The notes under the pieces: model-generated | What the model was told of the DNA's origin: nothing | Databases searched by the model: none | The model's input: the letters and a program-made list of their open reading frames with translations, nothing else | Origin: Alcaligenes pakistanensis | GTDB taxonomy: Bacteria; Pseudomonadota; Gammaproteobacteria; Burkholderiales; Burkholderiaceae_B | DNA: 64,000 bases | Reading direction: 5' to 3' | Assembly: GCF_014652815.1 (NCBI RefSeq) | Contig: NZ_BMZN01000001.1 | Coordinates: 314,866-378,865, forward strand | Shown here: piece by piece, positions 1-8,777 of the stretch | Numbering within the stretch: position 1 is the stretch's first letter | Layout of the letters: every line of letters starts with the position of its first letter | Made by a program: the position numbers and the translations under genes

Positions 1-795
1 CAACTGCCTTTTTACATTGAGCTGATGCACCATCTGGCTGCCAAGGGTGTCCCGGTTCCGGAACCCATGACCCGCCGTGACGGCAAACGTATCTGTGTCA
101 TGCATGGCAAGCCCTGCTCCATTGTGACCCGCTTGCGTGGCGGCTATGAACCCGAGCCTACGGTCGAGCACTGCCGCCAGATCGCCCGCACCCAGGCGCA
201 GGCCCATCTGGCCGCCCAGGATTTCCCCCTTGAACAGCCTAATCTGCGCGGTCTGAGCTGGTGGAAAACGACGGTCCCCCAGGTGCTGCCTTTTCTGGAC
301 GAAAGCCAGTCCGAGCTGATTCAGAACGTATTGCAAGAGCAAAGCCGTTTTGCCAATAGCGACACCTACCGCGCTCTGCCACAAGGCCCCGCCCACTGCG
401 ACCTGTTCCGCGATAACGTGCTCTTTGCCGGTACCTCGGAAGCACCCCAAATGGGCGGTATCATCGACTTTTACTTTGCTGGTTGCGACACCTGGCTGTT
501 TGACGTGGCCGTGGCCGTGAACGACTGGTGCATTGACCGCTTGAGCGGTGCCCTGAACCAGGAGAAAGCCCTGGCCTGGCTGGAATCCTATGCGCAGGTA
601 CGCCCCTTTACCGAAGCCGAACATATCGCCTGGCCTATACTGATTCAGGCCGCCGCGCTGCGCTTCTGGATCTCGCGCCTGTACGACTTTTATCTGCCCC
701 GCCCCGCCCAGACCCTCAAACCGCACGACCCGCGGCATTTTGAGCGTGTCCTGCGCCAGCGTCGCGACCATGCTGTACCGGCGCTCCCTCGATAA
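1..795 (+). CDS. thrB: Homoserine kinase (ThrB, APH-fold type), 5' truncated by the window edge
   Basis: This enzyme phosphorylates homoserine in threonine synthesis. It is the aminoglycoside-phosphotransferase-fold ThrB found in proteobacteria, not the GHMP-type kinase of enterics. The reading frame is open from base 1 (LPFYIELMHHLAAKGVPVP), and the family is normally about 310-330 residues, so roughly 60 N-terminal residues lie outside the window. The catalytic loop HCDLFRDN is near 394-417, and the metal-binding IIDFYFAG segment follows about 20 residues later. Codon 2 of the loop is Cys where Gly or Ala is commoner. The stop is followed 15 bp later by the next gene on the same strand, so the two may be cotranscribed. 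Assignment is by motif recognition. Confidence 0.9.
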   Translation, partial: QLPFYIELMHHLAAKGVPVPEPMTRRDGKRICVMHGKPCSIVTRLRGGYEPEPTVEHCRQIARTQAQAHLAAQDFPLEQPNLRGLSWWKTTVPQVLPFLDESQSELIQNVLQEQSRFANSDTYRALPQGPAHCDLFRDNVLFAGTSEAPQMGGIIDFYFAGCDTWLFDVAVAVNDWCIDRLSGALNQEKALAWLESYAQVRPFTEAEHIAWPILIQAAALRFWISRLYDFYLPRPAQTLKPHDPRHFERVLRQRRDHAVPALPR

Positions 796-810
796 ATACG
801 GATACTGATT

Positions 811-1590
811 ATGCAAGCTGCCAAGCTCCCCTTTCTTTACGGGTGGTACTGGATTCAGGAAGGAGTGCGCTTGTTCAAGCTGCAACCCGCTGCTCTGTTC
901 TTTTGGAGCCTGATCACATCCATCCTGATCAACCTGAGCAATATCTTCCCCATCATCGGCCAGATGGTCCTGATCGTGCTGGTGCCGACCATGACCTTCA
1001 TCATCCAGAACGCCTGCCGTCGAATTTATGAGGGTGAAGTCATACGCTTAGGCATGTGGACACAGCCCTTGAAACCGGCCCCGGTTCGCAACCGCCTGAT
1101 CAAGCTGGGTTTTATTTATTTGCTGGCTTGTCTGGCCGTTGGTTTTGTGGCGACTTTTCCCTTCGTCAATGAACTGACGCAGTTGATGGACAACAGCAGC
1201 ACGGCCAGCCCCGAAGCTGTCATGGCGGCTTTTCGCAAGCCCATCTTGCTGTTCTTTGTGCTGTATCTGGGCCTGTCCGCCTTGTTCTGGCACGCTCCGG
1301 CCCTGGTAGGCTGGCATGCCGTCCCCGTCAAACAAGCGCTGTTCTTTTCCATGATCGCCTGCTGGCGCAACAAGGCCGCCTTCCTGCTCTACGGCCTATG
1401 CTGGGCAGGCGCCTTTTTCGCCATCCAAACCTTGGGTGAACTGCTCTTGGGCGCAGGCTTAAGTCCAAGCACCGCCACCATGGTCCTGACCCCTATTAAT
1501 CTGGCCATGGCCGCTATCCTTTACGCCAGCTTCTACCCCGCCTACCGCAGCGTGTTTGGTGATCCAGCAGGCGAAGCTCAACATAGCTAA
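811..1590 (+). CDS. BPSS1780-family integral membrane protein
   Basis: A 259-residue inner-membrane protein with about six hydrophobic segments. The first run covers roughly residues 27-66, and others lie near 95-115, 145-170, 190-215 and 225-245. The opening MQAAKLPFLYGWYWIQEG and the following ALFFWSLIT match the BPSS1780-type family, common downstream of thrB in Burkholderiales; its function is unknown. The ATG at 811 is the only sensible start, although no strong Shine-Dalgarno precedes it. The stop overlaps the convergent DUF192 gene by a few bases, so the two transcripts collide tail to tail with no room for a terminator. Confidence 0.75.
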   Translation: MQAAKLPFLYGWYWIQEGVRLFKLQPAALFFWSLITSILINLSNIFPIIGQMVLIVLVPTMTFIIQNACRRIYEGEVIRLGMWTQPLKPAPVRNRLIKLGFIYLLACLAVGFVATFPFVNELTQLMDNSSTASPEAVMAAFRKPILLFFVLYLGLSALFWHAPALVGWHAVPVKQALFFSMIACWRNKAAFLLYGLCWAGAFFAIQTLGELLLGAGLSPSTATMVLTPINLAMAAILYASFYPAYRSVFGDPAGEAQHS

Positions 1591-1967
1591 ACCCAGTCTA
1601 ACCACACCCCGCCCCCTGTTTGACGTAATTGTCGCAGGGCAGCGGCCCAAGGGGCAAACTGCTCCGGTCCAGATAAATAGCTGACCGGGGCCTCCAGCAC
1701 CGATCTGGCTCTCCGACACAAACGCACTCCCCCGATAGGGACCGCCGGACAAAACCTCAAAGGATGATCAGCTTCATCCAGAAAACAAATATCCAGGGCC
1801 TGTTGCATTCCCCACATATGAACTGCACGGCAAGGGCGTAGCCACACAGCAGTCGTGAAGTCTGCTCCCTGTGAGCACGCCTTCCAGCCACGCCAACGCA
1901 TCCAGAATGTGCTGGCCTCAAGCAAATACAGAGGCCGCGTCAACGGCGGATTAGTCGCTATCGGCAT
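1587..1967 (-). CDS. DUF192-family protein, last gene of the tad operon
   Basis: A 126-residue protein with the DUF192 core: a segment rich in Cys and Trp, the motif AVHMWGMQQALDICFLDEA, then RRARSVLEAP. DUF192 proteins are small beta-barrel domains of unknown role. Here there is no signal peptide or membrane anchor. The ATG at 1967 is chosen over a GTG one codon upstream because GGAGG lies 8 nt before it. The gene starts 4 bp after the tadC stop, so it is the last cistron of the tad operon. Such proteins do appear in other tad loci, but whether this one takes part in pilus assembly is not known. Confidence 0.7.
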   Translation of the reverse strand: MPIATNPPLTRPLYLLEASTFWMRWRGWKACSQGADFTTAVWLRPCRAVHMWGMQQALDICFLDEADHPLRFCPAVPIGGVRLCRRARSVLEAPVSYLSGPEQFAPWAAALRQLRQTGGGVWLDWV

Positions 1968-1971
1968 CACC

Positions 1972-2838
1972 CTAGCCTCCCCCTGCCAGCCAAGGCCCCA
2001 ACAAGCTCATGGCAATGACCAAAAAAGTACAGGGGAAAATACAAACAACCAAGGGCGCCAATAAATACACAGGCAGCTTGAGCGCTCTTTGTTCAGCTTC
2101 CAAATGTAGATGACTACGCAGTTTTTCCGCTTGAGATCGCAGCAGCAAGGCCAAAGACAAACCGGTGTCCTGAGCCAGCTCCAAAGACAAAGCCAATTCC
2201 TCCAACTCCGTTTGCCTGAAAGTCAAAGCGACATTACGCATGGCTTGCGGCAAACGCCGCCCCGCCCGTACCTCCCCTTGCACTTTATTCAGGCTGAGCA
2301 ACAAACTCCCTTGCGGCACGGCCTCCATAGCAAGAGCCCAGGCTTGTTGCAAACCCTGACCAGACTCCACTGCCAGCACCAATAAATCCAGAAAAAACGG
2401 CAAGTCCCGGCGGCAACGTGAGTGATGCTGACGCTGTAAAGCTCTGCCCCGCGAGATGGCCTGCACTAGGCTCATCAAAAGGCCCACAGCCACCAAGCCT
2501 ACAATCTCGACCAGCACAGCCCCCTGACTCAACAAGAAGATACCCGCCACGCCAGTCAGCAAACAGCTCAAAGCCACTCGTTTACTTAGAAAAACCTGTA
2601 TTTCATTTGCATACGATCCCCACAGGCGTGCTGACCACTCCTGCACAAAAGGCAAAGACAGGCACAGACTCAACACTCTGGAAAACGGTGCTTCCCAGGC
2701 CTGCCAAGCCGCCTGTCCCAAACTGCTGCCCCCTTCCAACAAGAGCAGATAGCGCCCCCGCCAGGACCAGAGGAGTGCGACCACCAGTAAAGCAGTACTC
2801 AAGGCAGTGAGTGACCAAACCAGTACTAGCATAGTCAC
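1972..2838 (-). CDS. tadC: Tad pilus inner-membrane platform protein TadC
   Basis: A 288-residue type II secretion F-family protein, the second of the paired inner-membrane platform proteins of a Tad (Flp pilus) machine. One membrane helix is at residues 3-26, two more at about 70-105, then a cytoplasmic GSPF domain (about 140-250: FFLDLLVLAVESGQGLQQAW) and a C-terminal helix (LLAPLVVCIFPCTFLVIAMSLL). It presumably forms the platform with TadB, driven by the TadA ATPase. The GTG at 2838 overlaps the tadB stop as GTGA; an ATG two codons later (2832) is also possible. Both are served by GAGGAG just upstream. Confidence 0.88.
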   Translation of the reverse strand: MTMLVLVWSLTALSTALLVVALLWSWRGRYLLLLEGGSSLGQAAWQAWEAPFSRVLSLCLSLPFVQEWSARLWGSYANEIQVFLSKRVALSCLLTGVAGIFLLSQGAVLVEIVGLVAVGLLMSLVQAISRGRALQRQHHSRCRRDLPFFLDLLVLAVESGQGLQQAWALAMEAVPQGSLLLSLNKVQGEVRAGRRLPQAMRNVALTFRQTELEELALSLELAQDTGLSLALLLRSQAEKLRSHLHLEAEQRALKLPVYLLAPLVVCIFPCTFLVIAMSLLGPWLAGGG

Positions 2839-3680
2839 TCATCTCCTCGCAAAATCACCTGCATCCACCACAGCCCCATCGTCAGCATGGCGACAATCCC
2901 CCCGGCCACCCAAACGCCCAAGGAGTTGAACCAGGCTTGCTCAAATGCGGTGGCATCGAGAAGATACAGAGCCCCCGCTACAAAACCCGGCAGGCAAAAC
3001 ATAATCCGTGCCTGCAAGCGTGCTTGAGCAGTCAAGGCAAGAATCTTGTCCTCAATGGTCAAGCGCGCCCGAATCGTTTGCGCCAGTACCTTCAAGCGCT
3101 CCCCTAGTCCGGCCCCCGTGCTCTGCCCCATTTGCAAGGCACTGACAAACATAGCCAGCTCGGACACCGGTATTCGCTCTAACAGGTTCTGATATGCGTC
3201 CTTGGAGCTCAAACCCACACGCAGCTGACGCAACAGCAAACGCAGCTCCTGTCCCAACGGTGCAGGCAAAGATTGAGACAATTGCTGCAAAGCCGCTTGC
3301 AAAGCCAAGCCCGCTTGTAGGCTCAAGGCCAAAGACAGCACAAAGTCCGGCAATTGCCTTCGTAAAGACTCCAATCGTCGCCGCCCCATCCAGCGCAAGA
3401 CAAATAAGGGCGTCACGGCGGCTAACAGCGCGACTATCACTGCTAGCCAAACAGACTGAATCAGCCACCAGGCGCCCAGAAAAACAAGAGGCAATAAAGC
3501 CCACGCGCCCAGCGCAAGATACTGACTACGCACAAACACAAAATGCGACTGCAAGCTCTGCTCTGATTGCCTAAGCAATTGCTGTCTGTAGCGTGTGACC
3601 AGTCTCTGCCCTAGGCGCAATAACAGATACGCCAGAACGCTAGTACCAAAGACCGTCAGCAAAATACTTAGAAGCTTCAT
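2835..3680 (-). CDS. tadB: Tad pilus inner-membrane platform protein TadB
   Basis: A 281-residue type II secretion F-domain protein. It has an N-terminal helix (residues 4-22), a pair of helices at about 57-95, the GSPF domain (LPDFVLSLALSLQAGLALQAAL, near 135-245) and two C-terminal helices ending in WWMQVILRGDE. TadB and TadC together form the platform on which Flp subunits are polymerised. The ATG at 3680 overlaps the upstream tadA stop in the 4-nt ATGA arrangement, and the stop overlaps tadC, which indicates translational coupling. Length and helix pattern are normal for the family. Confidence 0.88.
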   Translation of the reverse strand: MKLLSILLTVFGTSVLAYLLLRLGQRLVTRYRQQLLRQSEQSLQSHFVFVRSQYLALGAWALLPLVFLGAWWLIQSVWLAVIVALLAAVTPLFVLRWMGRRRLESLRRQLPDFVLSLALSLQAGLALQAALQQLSQSLPAPLGQELRLLLRQLRVGLSSKDAYQNLLERIPVSELAMFVSALQMGQSTGAGLGERLKVLAQTIRARLTIEDKILALTAQARLQARIMFCLPGFVAGALYLLDATAFEQAWFNSLGVWVAGGIVAMLTMGLWWMQVILRGDE

Positions 3681-5320
3681 GGCTGCCCCTCTGTGGGGGA
3701 AACATACTCAGACCTCAAGCCACTGGACGCGAAGCCAAGTTCCGGGCCATAGCTATACAAAGTCTGCAATTGAATACGCTGCGCTTCGATACCAGTCACT
3801 TCCACAATCTCATGAACCAAACGCTTGCCATCGGGCAAACGGCTCAGTTGCACAATAATGTGCAAAGCCCGGGCAATATGCTCCCGCACGACCAGCAAGG
3901 GCAAATCCAGACCGGCCATCAAAACCATGCCTTCCAGTCGAGACAAAGCATCGCGCGGTGTATTGGCATGCAAGGTGCCCATAGACCCTTCGTGGCCAGT
4001 ATTCATGGCTGACAACATATCGAAGGCTTCGGCACCCCGGCACTCGCCCACCACAATCCGATCTGGCCGCATACGCAAGGCCTGCCGCAAAAGGCTGCGT
4101 ATATCTACTTGCCCCTGGCCTTCGGCATTGGCTGGCCGTGATTCCAACGCCACCCAATTACTGTGCTGTAGTTGCAACTCGGCGGCATCTTCCAAGGTGA
4201 CCAGGCGCTCCCCGGCATCAATGCAGGTACTCAGCACATTCAACAAAGTAGTTTTGCCCGTGCCCGTACCGCCCGACACCAGAATATTGCAACGACGCCG
4301 TACCGCCTGTTGTAGAAAATCTGCCATCTCCTGAGACAGGCTGCCAGCCTGCAGCAAGTCCTCTAGCCCCAAGCGGCGTTTAGGAAACTTGCGTATGGTC
4401 ACGCAGGTTCCTTTGACTGCAATGGGAGCGAGCACCGCATGAAAACGCGAGCCATCAGCCAATCGACCATCCACTGCTGGCGAACTGATATCCAACCGCC
4501 TGCCTAGCGGGGCCAGGATACGGTCAATAACCGCCCGTAAGGCCGATTCGCTGCTGAATTCCAAAGGATGGGCCTTGAGTCGCCCAGCCTGTTCCACAAA
4601 TACCCGGTCATAACGATTGACCATGATTTCCGAGACTGAGGAATCCGCCAGCAAAGGCTCCAAAGGCCCCAAACCCACGGCCTCTGCACATACACTGGCT
4701 TGCAGTCTGGCGCGCTCTTCCTCTGGCACCGCGCATTGCTCCTGAATCAGGCGTCCCAGACAAGCAAAGGCCTCCTGCTGTAGCTGCATGTCTGTCACCC
4801 GTGATAAATCCCGGCGCTCTAATTCCAAAGCACCGAGTAAAGCGTGATGCAGGCGCTGCTGCTCTTGCCTGAACAGCTCACTATTGGAAACCTGTGCCTC
4901 GTTCCGTTCCGGCAGCAAGCGACTGTCGCGCGGCATGGGCAAGCCCGGCTCGGCCAGAGCATAAACCTCACCTTGCCCAGCCTCAGGACTGCTCAGTTGA
5001 TTCTGCGCTGCCGTCTCACCCGGTACTTGCTGCCCAAAACCAGTAATCCGCAACTTGAAACCGCCCAGCCCCAGTACGTCTCCCTGACGCAAAGGGCCAT
5101 CGTCATAGACCCGTTTACCATTCAGATGGACTCCCGTCAGCGAGCCATGATCCTGGATGTACACCGCTCCAGCACGCTCCAACAAGCTGGCATGCTGACG
5201 CGCAATACGCCAGGACGGCAAGACCACGTCACAGGCAGGATCACGCCCTATCAAAGCCGGTAAATTCACGAGCCAAGGGCGCGTCGTCCCCAGTTCTGAC
5301 TCAAGCTCAAGGTTCAACAC
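3677..5320 (-). CDS. tadA: Tad secretion ATPase TadA/CpaF with an N-terminal FHA domain
   Basis: A 547-residue type IV secretion-class ATPase that powers Flp pilus assembly. Residues about 20-95 form an FHA (phosphothreonine-binding) domain with GRD at 25-27 and the RQHASL strand at 41-46; the usual Ser before that Arg is Ala40. A linker of about 110 residues follows, then the CpaF core: LGPLEPLLAD (217-226), the Walker A GGTGTGKTT (350-358), the Walker B-like RIVVGE (421-426) and the His box GTLHAN (448-453). GTG at 5320 follows GAGG at a 6-nt spacing and overlaps the secretin stop by 14 nt. Usual CpaF proteins are about 450 residues, so the FHA segment is an added module. It suggests phosphorylation-dependent control or partner binding, which is inference. 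Confidence 0.9.
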   Translation of the reverse strand: MLNLELESELGTTRPWLVNLPALIGRDPACDVVLPSWRIARQHASLLERAGAVYIQDHGSLTGVHLNGKRVYDDGPLRQGDVLGLGGFKLRITGFGQQVPGETAAQNQLSSPEAGQGEVYALAEPGLPMPRDSRLLPERNEAQVSNSELFRQEQQRLHHALLGALELERRDLSRVTDMQLQQEAFACLGRLIQEQCAVPEEERARLQASVCAEAVGLGPLEPLLADSSVSEIMVNRYDRVFVEQAGRLKAHPLEFSSESALRAVIDRILAPLGRRLDISSPAVDGRLADGSRFHAVLAPIAVKGTCVTIRKFPKRRLGLEDLLQAGSLSQEMADFLQQAVRRRCNILVSGGTGTGKTTLLNVLSTCIDAGERLVTLEDAAELQLQHSNWVALESRPANAEGQGQVDIRSLLRQALRMRPDRIVVGECRGAEAFDMLSAMNTGHEGSMGTLHANTPRDALSRLEGMVLMAGLDLPLLVVREHIARALHIIVQLSRLPDGKRLVHEIVEVTGIEAQRIQLQTLYSYGPELGFASSGLRSEYVSPTEGQP

Positions 5321-6683
5321 GAAACACCTCGCTGTCTGGCTCCACCCATTGGGAACGATTGCCCTGCCACGCCGCTGATCCCTTGGGTGCAGGACGCAAG
5401 GGTGTATTCAAGCGAGGGGCATCCGGGAAGGTTTGATCCAGCCACTGTGCCGCATTCGCTTGGCGGGCCAGCAAATCAGGATGCTCTGCAACCACCAAGG
5501 TAGGCGTCACAAATACAGCCAGCTCTGTTTCTTGACGGGCAAAGCGCTCGGAACGGAATAGGGCCCCAAGTACCGGCAAACTGGCTAAACCAGGCAAGCG
5601 GTCGACATGGCGAGACTCTTCACGCGAAATAAATCCGGCCAGCACCAAAGTCTGCCCCGAGCGCACATTGAACTCGGTTGAAGCCCGACGTGTTTTTAAA
5701 GATGGCCCCGCAGGTTGAGACAAGCTGGCATCCACTGAACTGACTTCCACCTCAATCTTTGAGCGCACCAAACCTCCACGCTCGACTCTGGGTACGATAC
5801 GCAGGGAAACCCCATAGGGCTTAAAGCTGGTCTTGCTATTCCCCTTATCGTCTGTGGTGGTGTAGGGCAGTTCTCCTCCAGCCAAAAACTCAGCCTGCGA
5901 GCCGCTACGCGCCAATAGCTGCGGCTGCGCCAGCACCACGGCATGGCCTTCCTGCGCCATGGCCTGCACACGTGCCGACATCAAGGCTCCGACACCAAAA
6001 AAGGCCGCCCCTTGCCGAGCAGGGAACGCTAAAGGCAAGACTGCCTCCCCTGGGCGATCCAGAAATTGATGTGTCGCTGCGTCCCAGCCACCTCCCATAC
6101 TCAAGCCACCTTGAGAACTCCCATCCCAACGCACCCCTAGCTCGCGCAAGCTATTACGCGGCACTTCCACTACCTGCACATCCAGTAGCACCATCGGTTC
6201 CCAGCCGTCCTGCTGAGTAAAGTCCAGCAGTTGGGGATGCTCCTGGCTCAAAGCCTGGATTCTTTGCTTATCCTGATCGCTCAGGCCTTCTCCTTCCAGC
6301 ACCAGCTTCCCGCCCAATTCACTAATCCGAAGTTCAGGGATGCGCTCCAGCAAACTTCTTAGCTCGGCTACTGTCTGCCGATGGTTTTCGGGTGACACCT
6401 CAAGCTGATAGGACTGGTTTTGTCCGGAGCTGGACCAGACCTGCACTACCGTACTGCCCGCTTTACGGGCGAATAAAATCAGCTCCCCTGACTCCGTCGT
6501 AACAGCATGGACAATATCGCCATCTCCCACGGCGACACGCTCCACGTGTGTATCCGGCAGAACCAGCAACTCACCGACCTGCAAAGCCAAGCCTTGCGCC
6601 TGACTTTGCATGCTGAGTCCAAATAGCGCAGCGGACAACAAGCCCAAAGCCGCTCGGTAAAGCCTATAACGAGTTTTGCTCAT
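5307..6683 (-). CDS. rcpA: Tad outer-membrane secretin RcpA/CpaC
   Basis: A 458-residue secretin that should form the outer-membrane ring of the Tad apparatus. It opens with a signal peptide (MSKTRYRLY, then a hydrophobic run ending MQSQA), followed by the pilus-type N-terminal domain (LALQVGELLVL and AVGDGDIVHAV), a BON-like segment (VAELRSLLERIPELRI) and the secretin core with VLAQPQLLARSGSQAEFLAGGELP, KPYGVSLRIVP and GLASLPVLGALFRS. A longer reading frame exists, but the ATG at 6683 is preferred because it makes an ATGA overlap with the cpaB stop, as elsewhere in this operon, and because it starts a proper signal peptide. The Pro-rich C-terminus lies beyond the barrel. Confidence 0.9.
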   Translation of the reverse strand: MSKTRYRLYRAALGLLSAALFGLSMQSQAQGLALQVGELLVLPDTHVERVAVGDGDIVHAVTTESGELILFARKAGSTVVQVWSSSGQNQSYQLEVSPENHRQTVAELRSLLERIPELRISELGGKLVLEGEGLSDQDKQRIQALSQEHPQLLDFTQQDGWEPMVLLDVQVVEVPRNSLRELGVRWDGSSQGGLSMGGGWDAATHQFLDRPGEAVLPLAFPARQGAAFFGVGALMSARVQAMAQEGHAVVLAQPQLLARSGSQAEFLAGGELPYTTTDDKGNSKTSFKPYGVSLRIVPRVERGGLVRSKIEVEVSSVDASLSQPAGPSLKTRRASTEFNVRSGQTLVLAGFISREESRHVDRLPGLASLPVLGALFRSERFARQETELAVFVTPTLVVAEHPDLLARQANAAQWLDQTFPDAPRLNTPLRPAPKGSAAWQGNRSQWVEPDSEVFRVEP

Positions 6684-7561
6684 GGCTGCTGCCCCATCGA
6701 AAAACTGTCGGGCATATCCAACCACCCCAACCGCTCCTGCTCCGCTTGACTGACTTGGCCACCCGGGCGATTCCCGTACAGAACCTGCACAGGCGGCCTG
6801 GGCGACATCCCCTGCCCCAAGCCCAGAATATCGGCCAGCTCTCCGCGCACCGCCGCCTGATGAGGCGTATGGTCATCAGGATTACGCAGCAAAGCACTGA
6901 TGCGCCCATGCTGTCTGGCCGCAAGCAGTTTCAAGGCATCATCTGGGCCTACGTCCAGCGTCAAGGTACTGTAGGCATCTTTATCCAAACGTGAGGTCGC
7001 TACACCCTCTCCTGATTTTTGTCCCGTAGCCAACACCAGCACCGACTGCAACAAAGGAGCCGTTACCCGGCGCTGCCTGTCATCAAAACTGACATAGATA
7101 TCAATCAGATCGCCCGGCCGAATCAGCCCTGAAACGGAACTGATAGCATCCACTGGCAGCGTCAATGCTCGTCTACCGGCTAAAAGCTGCTGCGAGAAGG
7201 GACTGCTGGCCTCCTGCACGTGAGCCTTGCTGATCAGATCACCTGCTCGCAGTGGCTGGCCTAACACCAGGCCAATCAGGCTCTCGAACTGCGCTGCATC
7301 CCAGCTATCACTGGGTACCAGTTCTGCCGGATAAGCACGAGCCGCCAAGTGCTCGGCCTCTAGCACGGTACCGACTGCCAAGGCCGAGGCTGCCACCACC
7401 CGATCCAACTGCACGCGCAGCGCGGCCTGCCGCAATGCCTCTTCCTGTCGGTCCAGATAACGGCTGCTGGTTCCCGCAGCCAACAAACCGGCCAGCAGCG
7501 CCAACAGCCCGAAACCTGCGCTGGGATGGCGACACAGCCACAAGAATTTCGCCCGAATCAT
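6680..7561 (-). CDS. cpaB: Flp pilus assembly protein CpaB/RcpC
   Basis: A 293-residue periplasmic protein of the Tad system, anchored by an N-terminal helix (GFGLLALLAGLLAAGTSSRY). A SAF domain follows (DRVVAASALAVGTVLEAEHL, about residues 48-112) and then the RcpC/CpaB domain (LTLPVDAISSVSGLIRPGDL to VGPDDALKLLAARQHG). CpaB proteins are thought to act with the secretin, possibly binding peptidoglycan or gating the channel. The ATG at 7561 overlaps the preceding gene's stop (ATGA), and the stop overlaps the secretin start. Length and domain order are ordinary. Confidence 0.88.
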   Translation of the reverse strand: MIRAKFLWLCRHPSAGFGLLALLAGLLAAGTSSRYLDRQEEALRQAALRVQLDRVVAASALAVGTVLEAEHLAARAYPAELVPSDSWDAAQFESLIGLVLGQPLRAGDLISKAHVQEASSPFSQQLLAGRRALTLPVDAISSVSGLIRPGDLIDIYVSFDDRQRRVTAPLLQSVLVLATGQKSGEGVATSRLDKDAYSTLTLDVGPDDALKLLAARQHGRISALLRNPDDHTPHQAAVRGELADILGLGQGMSPRPPVQVLYGNRPGGQVSQAEQERLGWLDMPDSFSMGQQP

Positions 7562-8178
7562 GAGACCTCCGCTTGGCAGGCACGGCAGATCAACAGCAAG
7601 TAGCGCTTCTGCTCATGCTCCAGTTCCACCACATCCAGTTCGGCAGGACCTTTGCGCCAATAGCGCTCGCCAGCCTCAGCCCCCCAATCGTTCTGATGTA
7701 AAGCGGCTTGCCAATCAGGTTCGGCAAGCAGAAGCCAGCTTTGCACCTGCCCTGGCTGTTCGTGTTGCCACAACACGAGACCGGCAATAGGTGCTGCAGA
7801 TGATTGAAAAGACGAGGAAATTGAGGGGCTTTGCTCAGAAACACTTAACAAGCCCAAGGAGGTCGCGCCTTGTACGTCTTCCAACCACAAGACGCAGTTC
7901 TTGCCGTCTTTGGCACGCAGAAACACCCACTGCTCTACCAGCCGGAACGCGCCATAATGAGCCCCACAAAATGGCTCTAAACGGGAAGACAAAGTCTGTG
8001 CATCCAGGTCTGTCATCAACCCCCAGCTATACACCGGCCCAAAGTCAGTCTGTGTCATTTGTGCTTGATCCCACTGAATTCGGGAGTCCTTCAGGGAGTC
8101 CGGCAAGGTCAGCGTTTGGGCCGGCACGGGACTCAGCATCAACAAGGCCAGTAAAAACAAGGCGAGTAACTGTCTCAT
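7558..8178 (-). CDS. Unrecognised secreted protein encoded inside the tad operon
   Basis: A 206-residue protein with a clear signal peptide (MRQLLALFLLALLMLSPVPAQ) and otherwise no membrane segment, so it is predicted to be periplasmic or secreted. I do not recognise a family. Visible features are a cysteine in EPFCGAHYG, another in NCVLWL and a C-terminal CRAC pair, which could form disulfides, and many Trp residues. It sits between the tadE-like gene and cpaB with ATGA overlaps on both sides, so it is made together with the pilus parts. By position it could replace RcpB or a minor component, but nothing in the sequence shows that. Confidence 0.7.
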   Translation of the reverse strand: MRQLLALFLLALLMLSPVPAQTLTLPDSLKDSRIQWDQAQMTQTDFGPVYSWGLMTDLDAQTLSSRLEPFCGAHYGAFRLVEQWVFLRAKDGKNCVLWLEDVQGATSLGLLSVSEQSPSISSSFQSSAAPIAGLVLWQHEQPGQVQSWLLLAEPDWQAALHQNDWGAEAGERYWRKGPAELDVVELEHEQKRYLLLICRACQAEVS

Positions 8179-8777
8179 GGTGTCCCCTTGTGCCTGCGAT
8201 CAGGCACAACATCCTGCCATCGGCTTAACCAATCCAGATCAGCCTGAGTGCGCCGCCAGGCCGCATCCATAGGCCCCGCTTGCCGTACCGTGTCCCTGGC
8301 AGCAGGCCTGCTTGCAGCCACGGCCTCACCCCAGGCAGTCTCACTGCTCTCCAATCGCTGACGGGTCTGTTGGGCACTGCTTGACTGTCCAGCAGCCGCC
8401 CACAACTGGGACTGACGCTGCAATTGGCTAGGGGTAGGCAAAGAGATCAGCCAACGGGGCCAGGGGATAGGAACACGGGACTGTACTGTCCAGGCCCCAC
8501 TGCGCAGGCTCAGAAGTTCCCATTGCAAAACCTGGCCTGTTGATATGGGTGACTCCACAAAATGGCTGGGCCCCACATCCTGAGCGGGCTTGTTTAACAC
8601 CGAAACCGGCCTGCCTTGCGCATCATGACTGAACAAGGCCAGGTGAGTACTTTGCTGCATTTGCTGCAAACGATACTGCTGCTGCATCAACCATCGCCCG
8701 GCCATCACCATTAAACCCAGCACTACGCCTAGCAAACAGGCCTCAATAAGTGCCATGCCTTCTTGTCGATTACTCAT
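8175..8777 (-). CDS. TadE-like minor pseudopilin
   Basis: A 200-residue protein beginning MSNRQEGMALIEACLLG with one N-terminal helix (LIEACLLGVVLGLMVMAGRWL) and a long hydrophilic remainder. This fits the TadE/TadF-like minor pseudopilins: a short basic leader, Gly, then a hydrophobic stretch carrying a Glu. The ATG at 8777 is chosen because it overlaps the tadG-like stop (ATGA) and puts the leader at the right length; a longer frame to 8816 would give an implausible N-terminus. The C-terminal half has no recognisable domain and is Gln- and Ser-rich. Assignment rests on N-terminal form and operon position rather than on strong family motifs. Confidence 0.6.
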   Translation of the reverse strand: MSNRQEGMALIEACLLGVVLGLMVMAGRWLMQQQYRLQQMQQSTHLALFSHDAQGRPVSVLNKPAQDVGPSHFVESPISTGQVLQWELLSLRSGAWTVQSRVPIPWPRWLISLPTPSQLQRQSQLWAAAGQSSSAQQTRQRLESSETAWGEAVAASRPAARDTVRQAGPMDAAWRRTQADLDWLSRWQDVVPDRRHKGTP

